A DNA stretch of 49,300 nt. Source: Trueperaceae bacterium. GTDB taxonomy: Bacteria > Deinococcota > Deinococci > Deinococcales > Trueperaceae. Made by a program: the position numbers and the translations under genes. Below, piece by piece: positions 24,917-35,083 of this stretch (the first letter of the stretch is position 1; every line of letters begins with the position of its first letter). The stretch is from the NCBI GenBank assembly GCA_020354625.1, contig CP070651.1:2488835-2538134 (forward strand), in the 5' to 3' direction. The notes beneath the pieces are model-generated. The model had not been told where the DNA came from. It did no database searches and saw only the letters and a list, made by a program, of their open reading frames with translations.

Positions 24917-25378
24917 TTAGTTCTTCACCTCTACTCTGATCTCTTTCCCTCTGACTTCGGCTGCTTTGGGCAGCGTCAGCGTCAGGGTTCCGTTTTCGAA
25001 CTCGGCCTTCGCTTTGTCGGACAAGACGGCATAAGGTAGGGTCGCACAGCGTTCCACGCGTCCGTACCGGTGTTCGTGCAGGTAGTATGTCTCTTCTCTC
25101 CGCTCTTTTTCCTCTTTGGCCTCGCCCCAGATATGGAGTTGGTCGTCGCTTACTTCGACGTGGAGATCTTCCGGTTTGATGCCCGGGATGCTGGCCTTCA
25201 CCTTGAGCGTATCCCCTTCTTCGTACACGTCGAGAGGAATCCCTCTTGCGCTGAAGGGCTCGAGCTCCGAAATGCGTGGACGCATGAACTCCTCGTCGAA
25301 GAACCGGTCGAAGAACCGGTCGATCATGTCCCAAGTCGGGACGATTCCGCCGTGTCTACTCCTACGCATCAGTGCCAT
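24917..25378 (-). CDS. Small heat-shock protein, Hsp20/alpha-crystallin family
   Basis: This is a 153-residue protein. The ATG at 25378 follows TGGAGG; an upstream GTG start is less likely. An N-terminal arm with paired RFFDRFFDEEFMRP is followed by an alpha-crystallin domain (about 50-145) with the typical PLDVYEEGDTLKVKASIPG opening and AEFENGTLTLTLPK close. It would act as an ATP-independent holdase that keeps denaturing proteins soluble. It is a single gene. Confidence 0.9.
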   Translation of the reverse strand: MALMRRSRHGGIVPTWDMIDRFFDRFFDEEFMRPRISELEPFSARGIPLDVYEEGDTLKVKASIPGIKPEDLHVEVSDDQLHIWGEAKEEKERREETYYLHEHRYGRVERCATLPYAVLSDKAKAEFENGTLTLTLPKAAEVRGKEIRVEVKN

Positions 25379-25769
25379 GTCGGCCTCCATTCTCACCAAA
25401 GATGCGCATAAATCAGCTCACCCCCTACCATAAGACGTTATCCGGGTCGCGTGCATCAGCAAAACTCTGACAGCTGCCGTGCGAGTTTTTCTGACAGGGA
25501 GATATGGGTCATCTAATAACACGTTTGCGCAGCTACGCCCCGAGCCGGTGGATAAGATGCCGTCAGGAAGTTCATCCCAGGTCGCCGCACGCCGCGGATG
25601 GCCGGGGCGCATCGAGGAGTTCGTATGCTCCGAGCCTCTCCGCTCGGTGTGAGCGGTTACAGCGAGGGCCGATTGTCTACCGATGCCGTCTTCGCTTCCA
25701 CGGTCGAAGTGGGCCGGTTGATGCTGCGACTGAGCCGAGGCATGTCGAGCCGTCTACAAGGCGAGCGGG
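25379..25769. other. Intergenic region, nothing recognised
   Basis: About 390 bases between the Hsp20 gene and the end of the VWA gene. Only short frames of uneven composition occur. The promoter of the Hsp20 gene should lie near 25400-25450, but no clear box or heat-shock operator repeat was found. Confidence 0.3.
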
Positions 25770-26729
25770 CTAGAGCACCCTGCGCCCCACCCCTGCGAGG
25801 ATCAGGCTCAAAAAGAGGGAGCCGGCAGCCGCCAAGGCGACGAGAGCGGTGGCTTCGTCGCGCTGCCAACGCCAGGTCACCGTACGGCCCAGCTCGCGGT
25901 AGATTCCTTCCAAGGTTTCGGCCGAATCCACAAAGACGTAGCGTCCCGCCGTTTCCTCGGCGATGGTTTTGAGCGTGGTCTCGTCAAAGGTCGCCGCCCC
26001 ACCGAAGCCGCCGTCGAACTGCGAACGCGAGCGAGTCCCTACGCCAACGGTGTGGACGGTCACCCGTTGTTCCTTGACCGTAGGCAACACCTCGAGCGGA
26101 TCGATGCCGCTGCGGTTGTTGCCGTCGGATAAGAGCACGATGGTAGCGAGCCGGCCGAACTCCGCATCGCCGCCGGGTGGCCCGGCCTCCGCCAGCGCCT
26201 CAAGGCTTCTGAGTAGCGCCTCACCGATCGCCGTGCCTCGTATGAGGGGGATGGTATCCACCTCTTGCAAGAACTGTTCGTGATCGTCGGTCAGCGCGAT
26301 GTTGAGGTGGGCGTAACTCCCAAAGGTCACAAGTCCGACCCGTGTGCCTTGCGGCAGTTCGCTCACAAAGGTCTTGAGCGCCGTTCGGGCGGCCTCGAAG
26401 CGGCTTGGGCGGATGTCGTTTCGCTGCATGGAGCGGCTCGTATCGAGCGCCAGGATGATCCCGCCGTGTGGGACCTCGCTGAAAATGGGTGCGGTCGGTC
26501 GTGCCAACGCCATCAGGGCCAGCACGCAGCCGACCAGGTAGACCGAGGCCGTGAGGTGGCGTTTGGCAGATCTACCGAGAAGGCTCGAGCGGCCTAGGAG
26601 CAGCAAGTCGGAGTGTAGGATGCTGGATTTGGCGGGCAGCTCGCTCTCTCTCCGGTAGAGCCATATCAAAATGGGCACGATGGCGAGCAGAACGAGCAGC
26701 CAGGGCCAGAGGAACACGTGAATCCCCAC
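25770..26729 (-). CDS. BatA-like von Willebrand factor A membrane protein
   Basis: This is a 319-residue protein with two N-terminal membrane helices (about 6-25 and 58-77), a VWA domain and a final helix (about 295-314). The VWA metal site is complete: DTSRS (96-100), a threonine in IRGTAIGEA and an aspartate in VLLSDGNNRSG. This layout matches BatA-type proteins, which usually sit beside a MoxR ATPase and DUF58 protein. Neither is next to it here, so it is an orphan within the window. Confidence 0.85.
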   Translation of the reverse strand: MGIHVFLWPWLLVLLAIVPILIWLYRRESELPAKSSILHSDLLLLGRSSLLGRSAKRHLTASVYLVGCVLALMALARPTAPIFSEVPHGGIILALDTSRSMQRNDIRPSRFEAARTALKTFVSELPQGTRVGLVTFGSYAHLNIALTDDHEQFLQEVDTIPLIRGTAIGEALLRSLEALAEAGPPGGDAEFGRLATIVLLSDGNNRSGIDPLEVLPTVKEQRVTVHTVGVGTRSRSQFDGGFGGAATFDETTLKTIAEETAGRYVFVDSAETLEGIYRELGRTVTWRWQRDEATALVALAAAGSLFLSLILAGVGRRVL

Positions 26730-27059
26730 GCCTCATCGTAACCGAGAGGGGCGTATGCCAGCTGTGGATGGCTATTTCGACGAGCCTGACGGAGGGTGCC
26801 GGGCAGCCCAAAAGGTGTGCCTCGCGTCTTCTCCTCGGCGCGATTCACTCTCGACTCGGCCTTCTATCGTGGGTGTGGAGTGACCGATGGCGCCCCACAC
26901 GGGTAGGGCCCGCCACGTTAGCTCGCCAGCGGAAGCGCGATAAAACCCGCGTTTGCTTGTCGTGGGCGATGGCGAGCTCATAATAGAATAAGTCCATAAC
27001 GATTCTGTAAGGGCTGACGACCTTTGTCGAGGAAATGGTTGGATGGGGGGACAGATGAC
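26730..27059 (+). other. Intergenic region upstream of the YbdK-type ligase gene
   Basis: About 330 bases between divergent genes. No convincing ORF is present. A -10-like TAATAG occurs near 26983-26992, but the promoter is not certain. Confidence 0.25.
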
Positions 27060-28223
27060 ATGTACAGAGCGCCACTGACGATCGGCATCGAAGAGGAATA
27101 TCAGATTATCGATCCGAACACCCGAGAACTCACCTCGTATGTGCAGCAGATGTTGAAAGACGGACGTTTCGTCCTCGGTTCTCAAGTTACTGAGGAACTG
27201 ATGCAATCACAGATCGAGATCGGGACCCAGATCTGCCGTACGATCGAAGAGGCACGCTTCGAGCTTAGCCGGTTGCGGCGAGCCGTCGCCGAGGTGGCAG
27301 AGCGACATGGATTCGCCATCGCTGCTGCAGGAACCCATCCCTTCTCGCGCTGGGAAGAGCAGCAAATCAGTGAGAGCGAACGCTACCAGACGGCGCGTGA
27401 CGCCTTCGGCATCGTAGCGCGCAGCTTGCTCATTTTCGGGATGCATATCCATATCGGGTTCGGTACCAGTCCGCAGGCCTATGCGGTGATGCTTGACGTC
27501 TACAACCAGATGCGTTACGCCCTGCCCCATATTCTGGCGCTTACCACGAGTTCGCCGTTCTGGGAAGGTCGGGATACCGGGTTAAAAAGCTATCGTAGCG
27601 TGATTTGGGAGAACGCGCCGCGCACCGGGATCCCCCCCACCTTCCGGTCGTATTCGGAATATGAAGAGTTCGTCGATCTCTTGGGCGAGGTACACTCGGT
27701 GGGAAAAGACCAGGCTTCGGGAAAAGCGGATAAGACCATGATCTGGTGGGACGCTCGTCCAAGACCCGATCTGGGCACGATCGAAATACGCGTGTCCGAT
27801 ATGTGCACCACCATCGACGAGGCCATCTGCATCGCGGCCATCTGTCAGGCGATGGCTGCACTGTTCATCAAGTTGCGGGAGCGCAATCAGAGCTGGCGTA
27901 TCTACCGTACGGAGTTGATCGAGGAGAACAAGTGGCGCGCCTTACGTTACGGGATCGAGGGTAACTTGATCGATTTTGGAAAGGGGGAAGAGGTACCGGC
28001 GCGCTTCCTCATGCGCGAGCTGACCGAGCTGCTCGACGGGGTGGCCGCCGAGCTTGGCACCCGTGAGGAGATTGCGGCCATCCACACAATTTTGGAGCGC
28101 GGCACCAGCGCAGATCGGCAGCTCGCTACCTACCGGAGTGCTTTGGCAGACGGTGCGAGCAACCGAGAGGCCTTGCTCAACGTGGTCGATCAACTCATCG
28201 AGGAGACCCGCCAGGGTTTATAG
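27060..28223 (+). CDS. YbdK-type carboxylate-amine ligase (GCS2 family)
   Basis: This 387-residue protein from the ATG at 27060 carries GIEEEYQIID near the N-terminus and HIHIGFG in the middle. TIEIRVSDMCTTIDEA is further on. These are the hallmarks of the YbdK/GCS2 glutamate-cysteine-ligase-like family, which forms peptide-like bonds using ATP. Whether it makes gamma-glutamylcysteine or another compound is not clear; many YbdK members have only weak GCL activity. The upstream ATG at 27024 is rejected because the later start follows a G-rich leader and family homologs begin near GIEEE. It is isolated. Confidence 0.85.
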   Translation: MYRAPLTIGIEEEYQIIDPNTRELTSYVQQMLKDGRFVLGSQVTEELMQSQIEIGTQICRTIEEARFELSRLRRAVAEVAERHGFAIAAAGTHPFSRWEEQQISESERYQTARDAFGIVARSLLIFGMHIHIGFGTSPQAYAVMLDVYNQMRYALPHILALTTSSPFWEGRDTGLKSYRSVIWENAPRTGIPPTFRSYSEYEEFVDLLGEVHSVGKDQASGKADKTMIWWDARPRPDLGTIEIRVSDMCTTIDEAICIAAICQAMAALFIKLRERNQSWRIYRTELIEENKWRALRYGIEGNLIDFGKGEEVPARFLMRELTELLDGVAAELGTREEIAAIHTILERGTSADRQLATYRSALADGASNREALLNVVDQLIEETRQGL

Positions 28224-28621
28224 GTTAGAGGTCACCTCAAAAGATCTCAACATGCTGCTTCGCCAGCGCCTGGGGGCGATGGCGGTTCTGTCGTTCTATC
28301 CGAGTCACAAACGATGTAGGGCTCGGTTAGATCTCAAACATCCGGTAGAAATCGTCGACATCGAAGTTCGACTCGAGCGAGCTCTTCATCAGAAATTCTC
28401 GTCTACAAAGCCTTTGTTGGATAACTCGCGTGCGGGTGTGAGGAACCTATTCTCCGCATATGGAGGCTCCGAAATGGATTGTGTTAACAATCACTTGTGT
28501 TTGACATGCCGAACGCGTTATACTACAAGAGTTCCGAAAAAGAGTAAAAGCTTTCTCGAAACGTGGGCATGTGCCCAGAAAATTTTTGCTTCACGCAGGT
28601 TTAGCAGTAAGGAATAGAGAC
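28224..28621 (+). promoter_or_regulatory. Cold-shock gene promoter and long leader
   Basis: TATACT (28519-28524) is a good -10 box with TTGTGT (28495-28500) 18 bases upstream as the best -35. A nearby TTGACA at 28501 is too close. GATTGT (28477-28482) and ACAATC (28487-28492) form a small inverted repeat. The leader would be about 90 bases, as expected for a thermosensing csp mRNA. The rest of 28224-28470 has no gene. Confidence 0.5.
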
Positions 28622-28846
28622 ATGGCAACAGGTAAAGTCAAGTGGTTCAACGGCGAAAAGGGTTTCGGTTTTATCGAGCAGAGCGACGGTGGTGCAGACG
28701 TGTTTGTTCACTTCTCGGCAATTCAGGGTAACGGGTATCGCAACCTGAATGAAGGGGACGATGTCGAGTTCGAGGTCGAGCAAGGCCAAAAAGGTCTGCA
28801 AGCAGCCAAGGTCAAGGTCACCAACCCCGCACCGGCTCGTTACTAA
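28622..28846 (+). CDS. Cold-shock protein, CspA family
   Basis: This is a 74-residue protein with both nucleic-acid-binding motifs, [15 protein letters not shown] (RNP1 KGFGF) and DVFVHFSAI (RNP2). It is near the usual 65-75 residues. AAGGA precedes the ATG; an upstream frame extension is rejected. It binds single-stranded RNA or DNA and acts as an RNA chaperone. Confidence 0.95.
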   Translation: MATGKVKWFNGEKGFGFIEQSDGGADVFVHFSAIQGNGYRNLNEGDDVEFEVEQGQKGLQAAKVKVTNPAPARY

Positions 28847-28864
28847 ATCTTCATCCCAAAAAGG

Positions 28865-28890
28865 CAGCGCTCGGTCTAGACCGGGCGCTG
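28865..28890 (+). terminator. Stem-loop after the cold-shock gene
   Basis: CAGCGC-CGGTC pairs with GACCG-GCGCTG (28865-28890) and is followed by only TTCTC, so the U-tract is weak. It lies 18 bases after the stop and is the likely transcript end. Confidence 0.55.
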
Positions 28891-29000
28891 TTCTCGTATG
28901 AGATCCACGAGTCGATTTCGAGCCGTTGTTTTACACTCTGGCTATTTCGTACGAAGCCGATGATCGGAGGCGTCGAGCGGTTAATGGAGTTTCGTATCGC

Positions 29001-29738
29001 CTACTCTTCTTGCTCGTTGCGCCACGTCTCGTATTCCGCCTGGGCCTCTGCCGATAACGGATAGTAGGTCCTCAGGTCACCCCCTTGGGCCAACTTCATC
29101 CGCGAAAAATCTTCCCACTCGACGTGCTCGTTTGCGCTGTCGGCGAGATCCTTCGCCAGGGATACCGGGACGACCACCACGCCGTCGTCGTCGGCAACGA
29201 TGATGTCGCCGGGCATCACCAGTGTATTGCCGCAGGCGATGGGAACGTTTACAGCAAAGGGAAAGATGCCGGTCTGGGTGTGGTAATTGGGCGTGACGCC
29301 CCTCAGCCAGAGGCCGAGATCGAGCCCCTTGGCCTTGGGGTAGTCGCGGATGCAGCCGTCGATGACCACGCCGAGACCACCCTTGCCTTTGAAATAGGTG
29401 AGCATCATCTCGCCGAAGACCCCACTCGCCATATCGCCCCGGGCATCGACGACCACGATATCCCCCGGCTGGGTGTGGTAGAGAACGTGGCGGTGTAACT
29501 GCTTTTCGGGGTCGTCGTATTCGTCTTGGCTATACTGGTCTTCTCTAAGGGGCATGAATTGTAGTGTGAGGGCGGGACCGACGACTGCTTTGCCTTCGGT
29601 CCAAGCCACCGGTCCTCGGAGCTGCGCGTCACGGATTCCGAGACGGTTCAGCTCAGCGCTGGCGGTGGCGCTGCCGATCTCGCTGAGGTCGTCGATCAAC
29701 TTGCGTGTTGGACGTTCGATATCGGGTGTTTGGATCAT
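29001..29738 (-). CDS. RraA-like aldolase/ribonuclease-inhibitor family protein
   Basis: This 245-residue protein matches the RraA/dimethylmenaquinone-methyltransferase-like fold: PGDIVVVDARGD, then GVVIDGCIRD (the Arg-Asp pair that binds substrate and metal), and VMPGDIIVADDDGVVVVP. In bacteria many members are 4-hydroxy-4-methyl-2-oxoglutarate/4-carboxy-4-hydroxy-2-oxoadipate aldolases; others, like RraA, bind RNase E. The longer length and the metabolic-type neighbours favour an aldolase. It is divergent from the hydrolase at 29997. Confidence 0.8.
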   Translation of the reverse strand: MIQTPDIERPTRKLIDDLSEIGSATASAELNRLGIRDAQLRGPVAWTEGKAVVGPALTLQFMPLREDQYSQDEYDDPEKQLHRHVLYHTQPGDIVVVDARGDMASGVFGEMMLTYFKGKGGLGVVIDGCIRDYPKAKGLDLGLWLRGVTPNYHTQTGIFPFAVNVPIACGNTLVMPGDIIVADDDGVVVVPVSLAKDLADSANEHVEWEDFSRMKLAQGGDLRTYYPLSAEAQAEYETWRNEQEE

Positions 29739-29996
29739 CGATTGGCCTCTCGTTTCGGTCTAACGCTGGGGTTGCGTCTCTCGGCAATTCTACCGAAACC
29801 CCGTGCTCCTGCACTCGAGGCGTCGCTTCGGGTAACCGGTGGGATTTCACTTTTGAGGTTGCGGTCTCGTGAGGCTTGTATCGCTCTTGGGCAAGTGATA
29901 GAACGGCTGGTCAGCTCCTCATCATGTGGTCGTTTTGAACGATGGCCTCCGAGTGGAAAATGGTACAAGGGTGTGTGAGAGGAGTAGAGAATCTTT

Positions 29997-31025
29997 GTGG
30001 ATCCGAGCGAGTTTCAATTGCAAGCGCACGCTGATCGACTCTACCGTCTTCCTCGCCACTTGTCGTTTCGAGCGACGTCGATCGATGCATTCACTACCTG
30101 GCGGGCCGACCTACGGGTGAAGGTCAAGGAACTGTTGCGTCTCGCGGACCGTGAAGTGCCCGCAACCGTCCATGTCGAGCCTCTGCAAGTTTTCGAGAGG
30201 GGCTCGTATCGCGAAGAGAAGTACGCTATGGATGCCGGTGAGGGTGTCAAGGTACCGCTCTATTTCTTGGTCCCAAACGCCGAACCTCCTTACAAGCCGA
30301 TCCTCGTCTTTCACGGGCATAATCCGAGTATCCAATACATCCTCGGTAACTATCCCGATGAGGCTACGGAGCGCCAGCGCCTCTCTGCTGACAACAACTA
30401 TGCACAGGCTTTGGCACGAGCAGGTTACCTTGTCTGCGCCGTCGAGCAGCGCGGTTTCGGTGAGCGAATTACGTCTCAAGTGCGTGGACCCGACGATTAC
30501 AGCGCATGTCGTCACCTCTCGTTTTCCTACCTGATGCAAGGGCGCACGCTTCTCGGTGAGCGTTGTTGGGACGGCATGCTAGCCCTGACCTACCTCGAAA
30601 GTAGGTCGGATGTGATCCCCGGCTTGGTCGGCTGCACCGGAAATTCCGGCGGGGGGACGACCACGCTCTGGTTATCAGCCATCGACGATAGGATTTCGGT
30701 TGTGGTGCCCTCTTGTTACTTCTGCTCGTTCAAAGATTCGATCTTAGGGGTCGATCACTGCGAGTGCAACTACGTTCCGGGCACTTTGGAATACTTTGAG
30801 ATGGGCGACCTTGCAGCTGCGCTCGCCCCCCGTCCCTTTCGGGTGATCGCCGGGCAGCACGACCCAATATTCCCCATCGCCGCGGTCGAGGAGCAATTCA
30901 AAATCGTGAAAAGGGCCTACGATCTCCTCGGTGTGCCCGATCGCTGTTCGCTACGCGTACATCCGGGTGGACACGCCTACAACCACCGCGCGAGCCACCG
31001 ATTTTTCGCCGTCTGGTTGAACTAG
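29997..31025 (+). CDS. Alpha/beta hydrolase (dienelactone/acetylxylan-esterase type)
   Basis: This 342-residue hydrolase has a nucleophile elbow GNSGGG (serine in the middle), an acid in GQHDPIFP and a histidine in HPGGHAYNH. The first third contains HGHNPS, which is the usual oxyanion HG motif. It resembles the family of dienelactone hydrolase-like and acetyl xylan esterase-like proteins that also include putative carbohydrate esterases. The start is GTG with AGGAG about 17 bases upstream, so it may not be exact. No signal peptide is seen, so it acts in the cytoplasm. The substrate is unknown. Confidence 0.8.
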   Translation: MDPSEFQLQAHADRLYRLPRHLSFRATSIDAFTTWRADLRVKVKELLRLADREVPATVHVEPLQVFERGSYREEKYAMDAGEGVKVPLYFLVPNAEPPYKPILVFHGHNPSIQYILGNYPDEATERQRLSADNNYAQALARAGYLVCAVEQRGFGERITSQVRGPDDYSACRHLSFSYLMQGRTLLGERCWDGMLALTYLESRSDVIPGLVGCTGNSGGGTTTLWLSAIDDRISVVVPSCYFCSFKDSILGVDHCECNYVPGTLEYFEMGDLAAALAPRPFRVIAGQHDPIFPIAAVEEQFKIVKRAYDLLGVPDRCSLRVHPGGHAYNHRASHRFFAVWLN

Positions 31026-31183
31026 GAATACACGGTGTTTGACCCGGTACAGCTAGAAGAAATACAGCTTAGATACGACAGAGTCCAGTATCTGTAACCG
31101 GTCGATCAGAGGGAGTACATTTAGAGGGAGTTCATAGGGTGGAGCTCGTTTGCGGCAAGAGCCTCTGCTCATGCCGAGCGGTG

Positions 31184-31270
31184 TGGTGCCGGGAGCGGGA
31201 CTTGAACCCGCACGCCCCTAGGGGCGACAGATTTTAAGTCTGTTGCGTCTACCGATTCCGCCATCCCGGC
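31184..31270 (-). tRNA. tRNA-Leu (anticodon UAA)
   Basis: On the minus strand GCCGGGA (from 31270) pairs with the 3' acceptor arm TCCCGGC. The anticodon stem ACAGA/TCTGT encloses the loop CTTAAAA with anticodon TAA. A long variable arm (GCCCC-TAG-GGGC) is typical of tRNA-Leu, and the T-arm contains GGTTCAAGTCC. CCA is encoded at 31186-31184. Confidence 0.95.
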
Positions 31271-31282
31271 CCACTCGAGACC

Positions 31283-31288
31283 AGTATA
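31283..31288 (-). promoter_or_regulatory. -10 box for tRNA-Leu
   Basis: TATACT on the minus strand lies 12 bases upstream of the tRNA 5' end, a standard position. The -35 box is not clear. Confidence 0.5.
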
Positions 31289-31347
31289 CGATACGATTCC
31301 GTTTCCAGGTACGGCTTTTTGAAGCCGCTGGGATAAGAAATATGGCG

Positions 31348-32964
31348 CTAGAGGAGGTGCGCGGTTGCGTCTGCCCGGTCCATGACGGCCCGTTCTTCCG
31401 ACCAGCCGAGTTCGGATGTCAGCAAGGCGGATACTCGGGATATCGCCTGTAGCGCCGCGTCTCGTTCCAAAAACCCGAGTCGCATCCGCCGGGATAGCAC
31501 ATCTACGGTGGTCTGGGCCATTTCGTAGCGGGCGGTGTAGACCACCTCTGCCTCGAGGTAGGGGTGGCCTTCGACGAGACGCCGGTCGAGACCGTTTTGG
31601 AGCAGGAAGGCTACTTCAGCGGCTCGGTCGCCGTAGGCACTGCTCAGATGACTGGCCACCTCGAGGTCGAGATCGTAGGCCTCTTGTAGCTCTCCGGCGG
31701 CTGCAGGACTATAGCGGTCCGCACCGATCAGTTTGAGTGTCTCCGTGTGCGAGGATCCGACTTCCGTCAGCTCTCCCATCTTGATCGCCAGATCGACGGT
31801 GTCGAGCGCCATCTTGCGGTAGGTTGTCCACTTGCCACCCGCGATCGTCAGCAACCCCGATTTTGCTACATTGATCACGTGATCTCGACTCAACTTGGCG
31901 GTATCGGCCTCCTCGGGATCCGAGACCAGGGGCCGCAATCCCGACCAGCTCGCCAAGACATCGTCTTTGCTGACGGGGATGGAGAAGTACTTGTGTACGT
32001 GCCTGAGAATGTACTCGATCTCTTCCTCGGTCGCCTTGGGGTGGGTTTGAATTTCTGCGGGGTTGTCGGTGGTGCCGACCAGGGTGTGATCTTGCCATGG
32101 GAGCAAGAAGAGAACCCGGCCATCCTCGGTTTGAGGGATCAATAGCCCGGTATCGGGTGGCGAGAAGCGTTTGTCGAGCACGATATGAGCGCCGGAGCTG
32201 GCCGTGACCATGGGTGGTGCTGCTTGATCGTCCAAGCGCCGGATCGTGTCGGCATAGGGGCCTGTGGCGTTTACGGCCACACGAGCGTTGACTTCCCAGG
32301 ACCCACCAGATAGCGCGTCTGTGACCCGTACGCCCGCGATCCGATCCCCTTCTCGGAGGAAACCGGTGACCTCCAAGTGGTTGGCGATCACCGCTCCTTC
32401 GCGTGCAGCCGTCAACGCGATTGCCACGTTCATGCGTGCATCGTCGAACTGACCGTCGTAGTAAAGGACCCCACCGCGAAGCCCTTCACGTTTGAGCATC
32501 GGGAACCTCTGGAGGGCTTCTCGTGCGTCGACAAAGCGGCTCGGTTGCAGTTTGGACTTCCCGGCGAGCCAGTCATAGAGCTTTAGCCCCGTCATGTAAT
32601 AAGGTACTTCGAGCCAGTTATAGAGTGGGGTCACGATCGGCAAGGGGCGGCAGAGGTGTGGGGCGAGCTTGAGGAGGATCGCACGCTCTTTGAGCGCGTC
32701 TCTGACCAAATTGAACTGCGTTCGGTCGAAGTGCTTCACAGCAGCTTCGAGATAGCGAACCCCACCGTGAATCAATTTGGTGCTGCGGCTGCTGGTGCCA
32801 GAAGAAAAATCGTCACGTTCCACGAGCGCAACCCGAACGCCCCGGGTGGCTGCGTCGAGTGCAACTCCGGCTCCCGTGGCGCCACCCCCGATCACTAGGA
32901 GGTCGAACGACTCGTTCTGTAGTGCCGCGATATGGGTTTCACGGTCGAACGTCGTATCGATCAC
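31348..32964 (-). CDS. glpD: FAD-dependent glycerol-3-phosphate dehydrogenase
   Basis: This is a 538-residue flavoprotein from the GTG at 32964, which overlaps the glpK stop by four bases (GTGA); a longer start at 32976 is possible. FAD-binding motif [10 protein letters not shown] lies near the N-terminus, followed by [23 protein letters not shown], the family fingerprint. It oxidises glycerol 3-phosphate to dihydroxyacetone phosphate and passes electrons to the quinone pool at the membrane. It forms an operon with glpK. Confidence 0.93.
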   Translation of the reverse strand: MIDTTFDRETHIAALQNESFDLLVIGGGATGAGVALDAATRGVRVALVERDDFSSGTSSRSTKLIHGGVRYLEAAVKHFDRTQFNLVRDALKERAILLKLAPHLCRPLPIVTPLYNWLEVPYYMTGLKLYDWLAGKSKLQPSRFVDAREALQRFPMLKREGLRGGVLYYDGQFDDARMNVAIALTAAREGAVIANHLEVTGFLREGDRIAGVRVTDALSGGSWEVNARVAVNATGPYADTIRRLDDQAAPPMVTASSGAHIVLDKRFSPPDTGLLIPQTEDGRVLFLLPWQDHTLVGTTDNPAEIQTHPKATEEEIEYILRHVHKYFSIPVSKDDVLASWSGLRPLVSDPEEADTAKLSRDHVINVAKSGLLTIAGGKWTTYRKMALDTVDLAIKMGELTEVGSSHTETLKLIGADRYSPAAAGELQEAYDLDLEVASHLSSAYGDRAAEVAFLLQNGLDRRLVEGHPYLEAEVVYTARYEMAQTTVDVLSRRMRLGFLERDAALQAISRVSALLTSELGWSEERAVMDRADATAHLL

Positions 32965-34454
32965 GGTTGCCCCCAATCCTTAGCGCGTTCGAGTGCTCTG
33001 CGCCAACGCTCGAGCAATACTTCGCGGCCAGCACGTTCCATCTTGGGCTCAAAACGCCTTTCGATCTGCCAATGCGCGGAGAGTTCAGCGGTATCGCGCC
33101 AAAAACCGGTCGCCAGGCCTGCCAGATAAGCTGCACCGAGAGCCGTGGTTTCGGTTACTTTGGGCCGTACTACCGGCACACCGAGGATATCGGCTTGAAA
33201 CTGCATCAACAAGTCGTTTTGTGATGCGCCCCCGTCGACCCGGAGTTCGCTCAGGGGGACTCCGCTGTCGGACTCCATGGCTCTGATCACGTCGCTTACT
33301 TGATACGCGATCCCTTCGAGCGCGGCGCGGGCCAGATGCGCTGCGCCCGTCCCGCGCGTAAGCCCGAGAATGGTCCCGCGGGCGTACTGGTCCCAATGGG
33401 GAGCGCCGAGCCCGGTGAAAGCCGGTACCAGTACGACACCACCGCTGTCGGGTACGCTGCTTGCAAGGCGCTCGACGTCTTCGGCGCGGCTGATCAAACC
33501 CAGTTCATCGCGAAGCCACTGCACCACCGCGCCCGCGACAAAGATGCTCCCCTCCAGAGCGTACTTGAGATCCCCCGCCTGTTGCCAGGCGACGGTGGTG
33601 AGGAGCTGGTTTTTGGACGGTATCGGGGAAGAGCCGGTATTCAACATCAGAAAACAACCGGTGCCGTAGGTGTTCTTGCCTTGGCCGGCCTCGAAGCAGC
33701 TCTGGCCGAAAGTTGCGGCCTGTTGGTCTCCGGCGATGCCCGCAACCGGCACCGGGTTCGGGAGCGCTTCGTGCCTGGTGTGGCAGTACACCTCGGACGA
33801 AGACCGGACTTCGGGCAGGAGCGAACGAGGGATGCCAAAGATCTCGAGCAGTTCACCGTCCCAGTCGAGCTTGTGGATATTGAAAAGGAGTGTACGGGAT
33901 GCGTTGGTGACATCTGTAACGTGCACCTCACCACCGCTGAGGCGGTAGATCAGCCAGCTATCCACCGTGCCGAAGGCCAGTTCGCCACGCTCTGCTCGCT
34001 CGCGTGCACCCGGCACGTGTTCGAGTAGCCAGCTGATTTTGCTCCCTGAGAAGTATGCGTCGAGTACCAGACCGGTCTTCTGTTGAAACGTCGCCTCAAG
34101 GCCCTCGGCTTTGAGGCGGTCGATGTGCTCGGCCGTGCGGCGGTCTTGCCACACGATGGCGTTGTGAAGCGGTTCGCCTGTAAGGCGGTCCCACAAGAGC
34201 GTGGTCTCACGCTGATTGGTAATGCCGATGCCCGCAAGCTCGTTTGCGGAGACGCCCTGGGACCGGAGGACTTCCGCCATCACCTCGGATTGGCTGCGCC
34301 AGATATCCTCTGGATCGTGTTCGACCCACCCAGGTTGAGGATAGTGCTGTTTGAACTCCTGCTGGGCACTGTCGACGGGATGGCCCTCGACATCAAACAG
34401 GATCGCTCGGGAGCTGGTGGTGCCTTGGTCGAGGGACAGAATATAGTTGGCCAC
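32961..34454 (-). CDS. glpK: Glycerol kinase
   Basis: This protein of about 497 residues opens with [18 protein letters not shown], the phosphate-binding motif of FGGY kinases. Family landmarks are [31 protein letters not shown], the nucleotide-binding [16 protein letters not shown] and the substrate-related [13 protein letters not shown]. It phosphorylates glycerol with ATP to give glycerol 3-phosphate, used by the following glpD. The GTG at 34454 is preferred since AGGGAGA lies eight bases upstream; the frame opens at 34463. No glycerol facilitator is in the cluster. Confidence 0.93.
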   Translation of the reverse strand: MANYILSLDQGTTSSRAILFDVEGHPVDSAQQEFKQHYPQPGWVEHDPEDIWRSQSEVMAEVLRSQGVSANELAGIGITNQRETTLLWDRLTGEPLHNAIVWQDRRTAEHIDRLKAEGLEATFQQKTGLVLDAYFSGSKISWLLEHVPGARERAERGELAFGTVDSWLIYRLSGGEVHVTDVTNASRTLLFNIHKLDWDGELLEIFGIPRSLLPEVRSSSEVYCHTRHEALPNPVPVAGIAGDQQAATFGQSCFEAGQGKNTYGTGCFLMLNTGSSPIPSKNQLLTTVAWQQAGDLKYALEGSIFVAGAVVQWLRDELGLISRAEDVERLASSVPDSGGVVLVPAFTGLGAPHWDQYARGTILGLTRGTGAAHLARAALEGIAYQVSDVIRAMESDSGVPLSELRVDGGASQNDLLMQFQADILGVPVVRPKVTETTALGAAYLAGLATGFWRDTAELSAHWQIERRFEPKMERAGREVLLERWRRALERAKDWGQP

Positions 34455-34593
34455 GCTTTTCACTCTCCCTGTATCGGTGTAGGTCTATTCGCCTCTTCGG
34501 AGCAACCGACGATCTCACAAATGGACACGATCCCTTCGAGCGTCACGTAAAAGGTGATGGAAAATGTATAGCACGATCGAACGACACGGTTCT

Positions 34594-35049
34594 TCACTCC
34601 TTGAGGAGGTCTTCGAGCCTCAGGTGGGCATACATTCTATCTCCAGACAAAGTAGTAAGGAGGTGCTTTCTATTTGTAGGGAGCGGTTTGCTACGGTGTC
34701 GCAGATGGCTTTCAAAGCGGCCGATCTGAAAGTGTTCGCGAAGGAAGGTTGTGAGACCGGACAAATGGACTGCTCGATGAGAGAAGGCATCTAAAGAGAG
34801 CCGGCACGTCTCGGGGTAGAGGTGGATCGTTACGTGCGATTCTGCTTTGAATACCACGCCCGTGAGTCCACGCGCCCGACCGGTCCCCATCGTCGCACTT
34901 TCGAGCTGGACAGGCCCATGTGGATCTACTTTTTCGATGACTTGTTCCAAAAACGCTCGGAGCACTTCTGCACCTTGCAGACAACGGCGATCGGCCTGGA
35001 AGCCGTCGATGATGAGGTGGGTACCGAAAGCGAGACTCTCCATCCGCAC
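34594..35049 (-). CDS. S-adenosylmethionine decarboxylase-like (SpeD) paralog
   Basis: This 151-residue protein matches the short bacterial SpeD fold (GTHLIIDGFQ, then AESHVTIHLYPE). Autocleavage would occur at Glu70-Ser71, making a pyruvoyl group from Ser71; His76 is also kept. The catalytic cysteine of the DVFTCG motif, 20 residues later, is replaced: the sequence reads DAFSHR with His91 there. Such divergent SpeD homologs have been reported to act as pyruvoyl-dependent ornithine or arginine decarboxylases, so AdoMet specificity cannot be assumed. It lies 34 bases after malG on the same strand. The frame opens with GTG at 35049; ATG at 35043 is an alternative. Confidence 0.75.
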   Translation of the reverse strand: MRMESLAFGTHLIIDGFQADRRCLQGAEVLRAFLEQVIEKVDPHGPVQLESATMGTGRARGLTGVVFKAESHVTIHLYPETCRLSLDAFSHRAVHLSGLTTFLREHFQIGRFESHLRHRSKPLPTNRKHLLTTLSGDRMYAHLRLEDLLKE

Positions 35050-35083
35050 TCTTAATCTACCAGATTCGGGTGTGATCTCCGCT

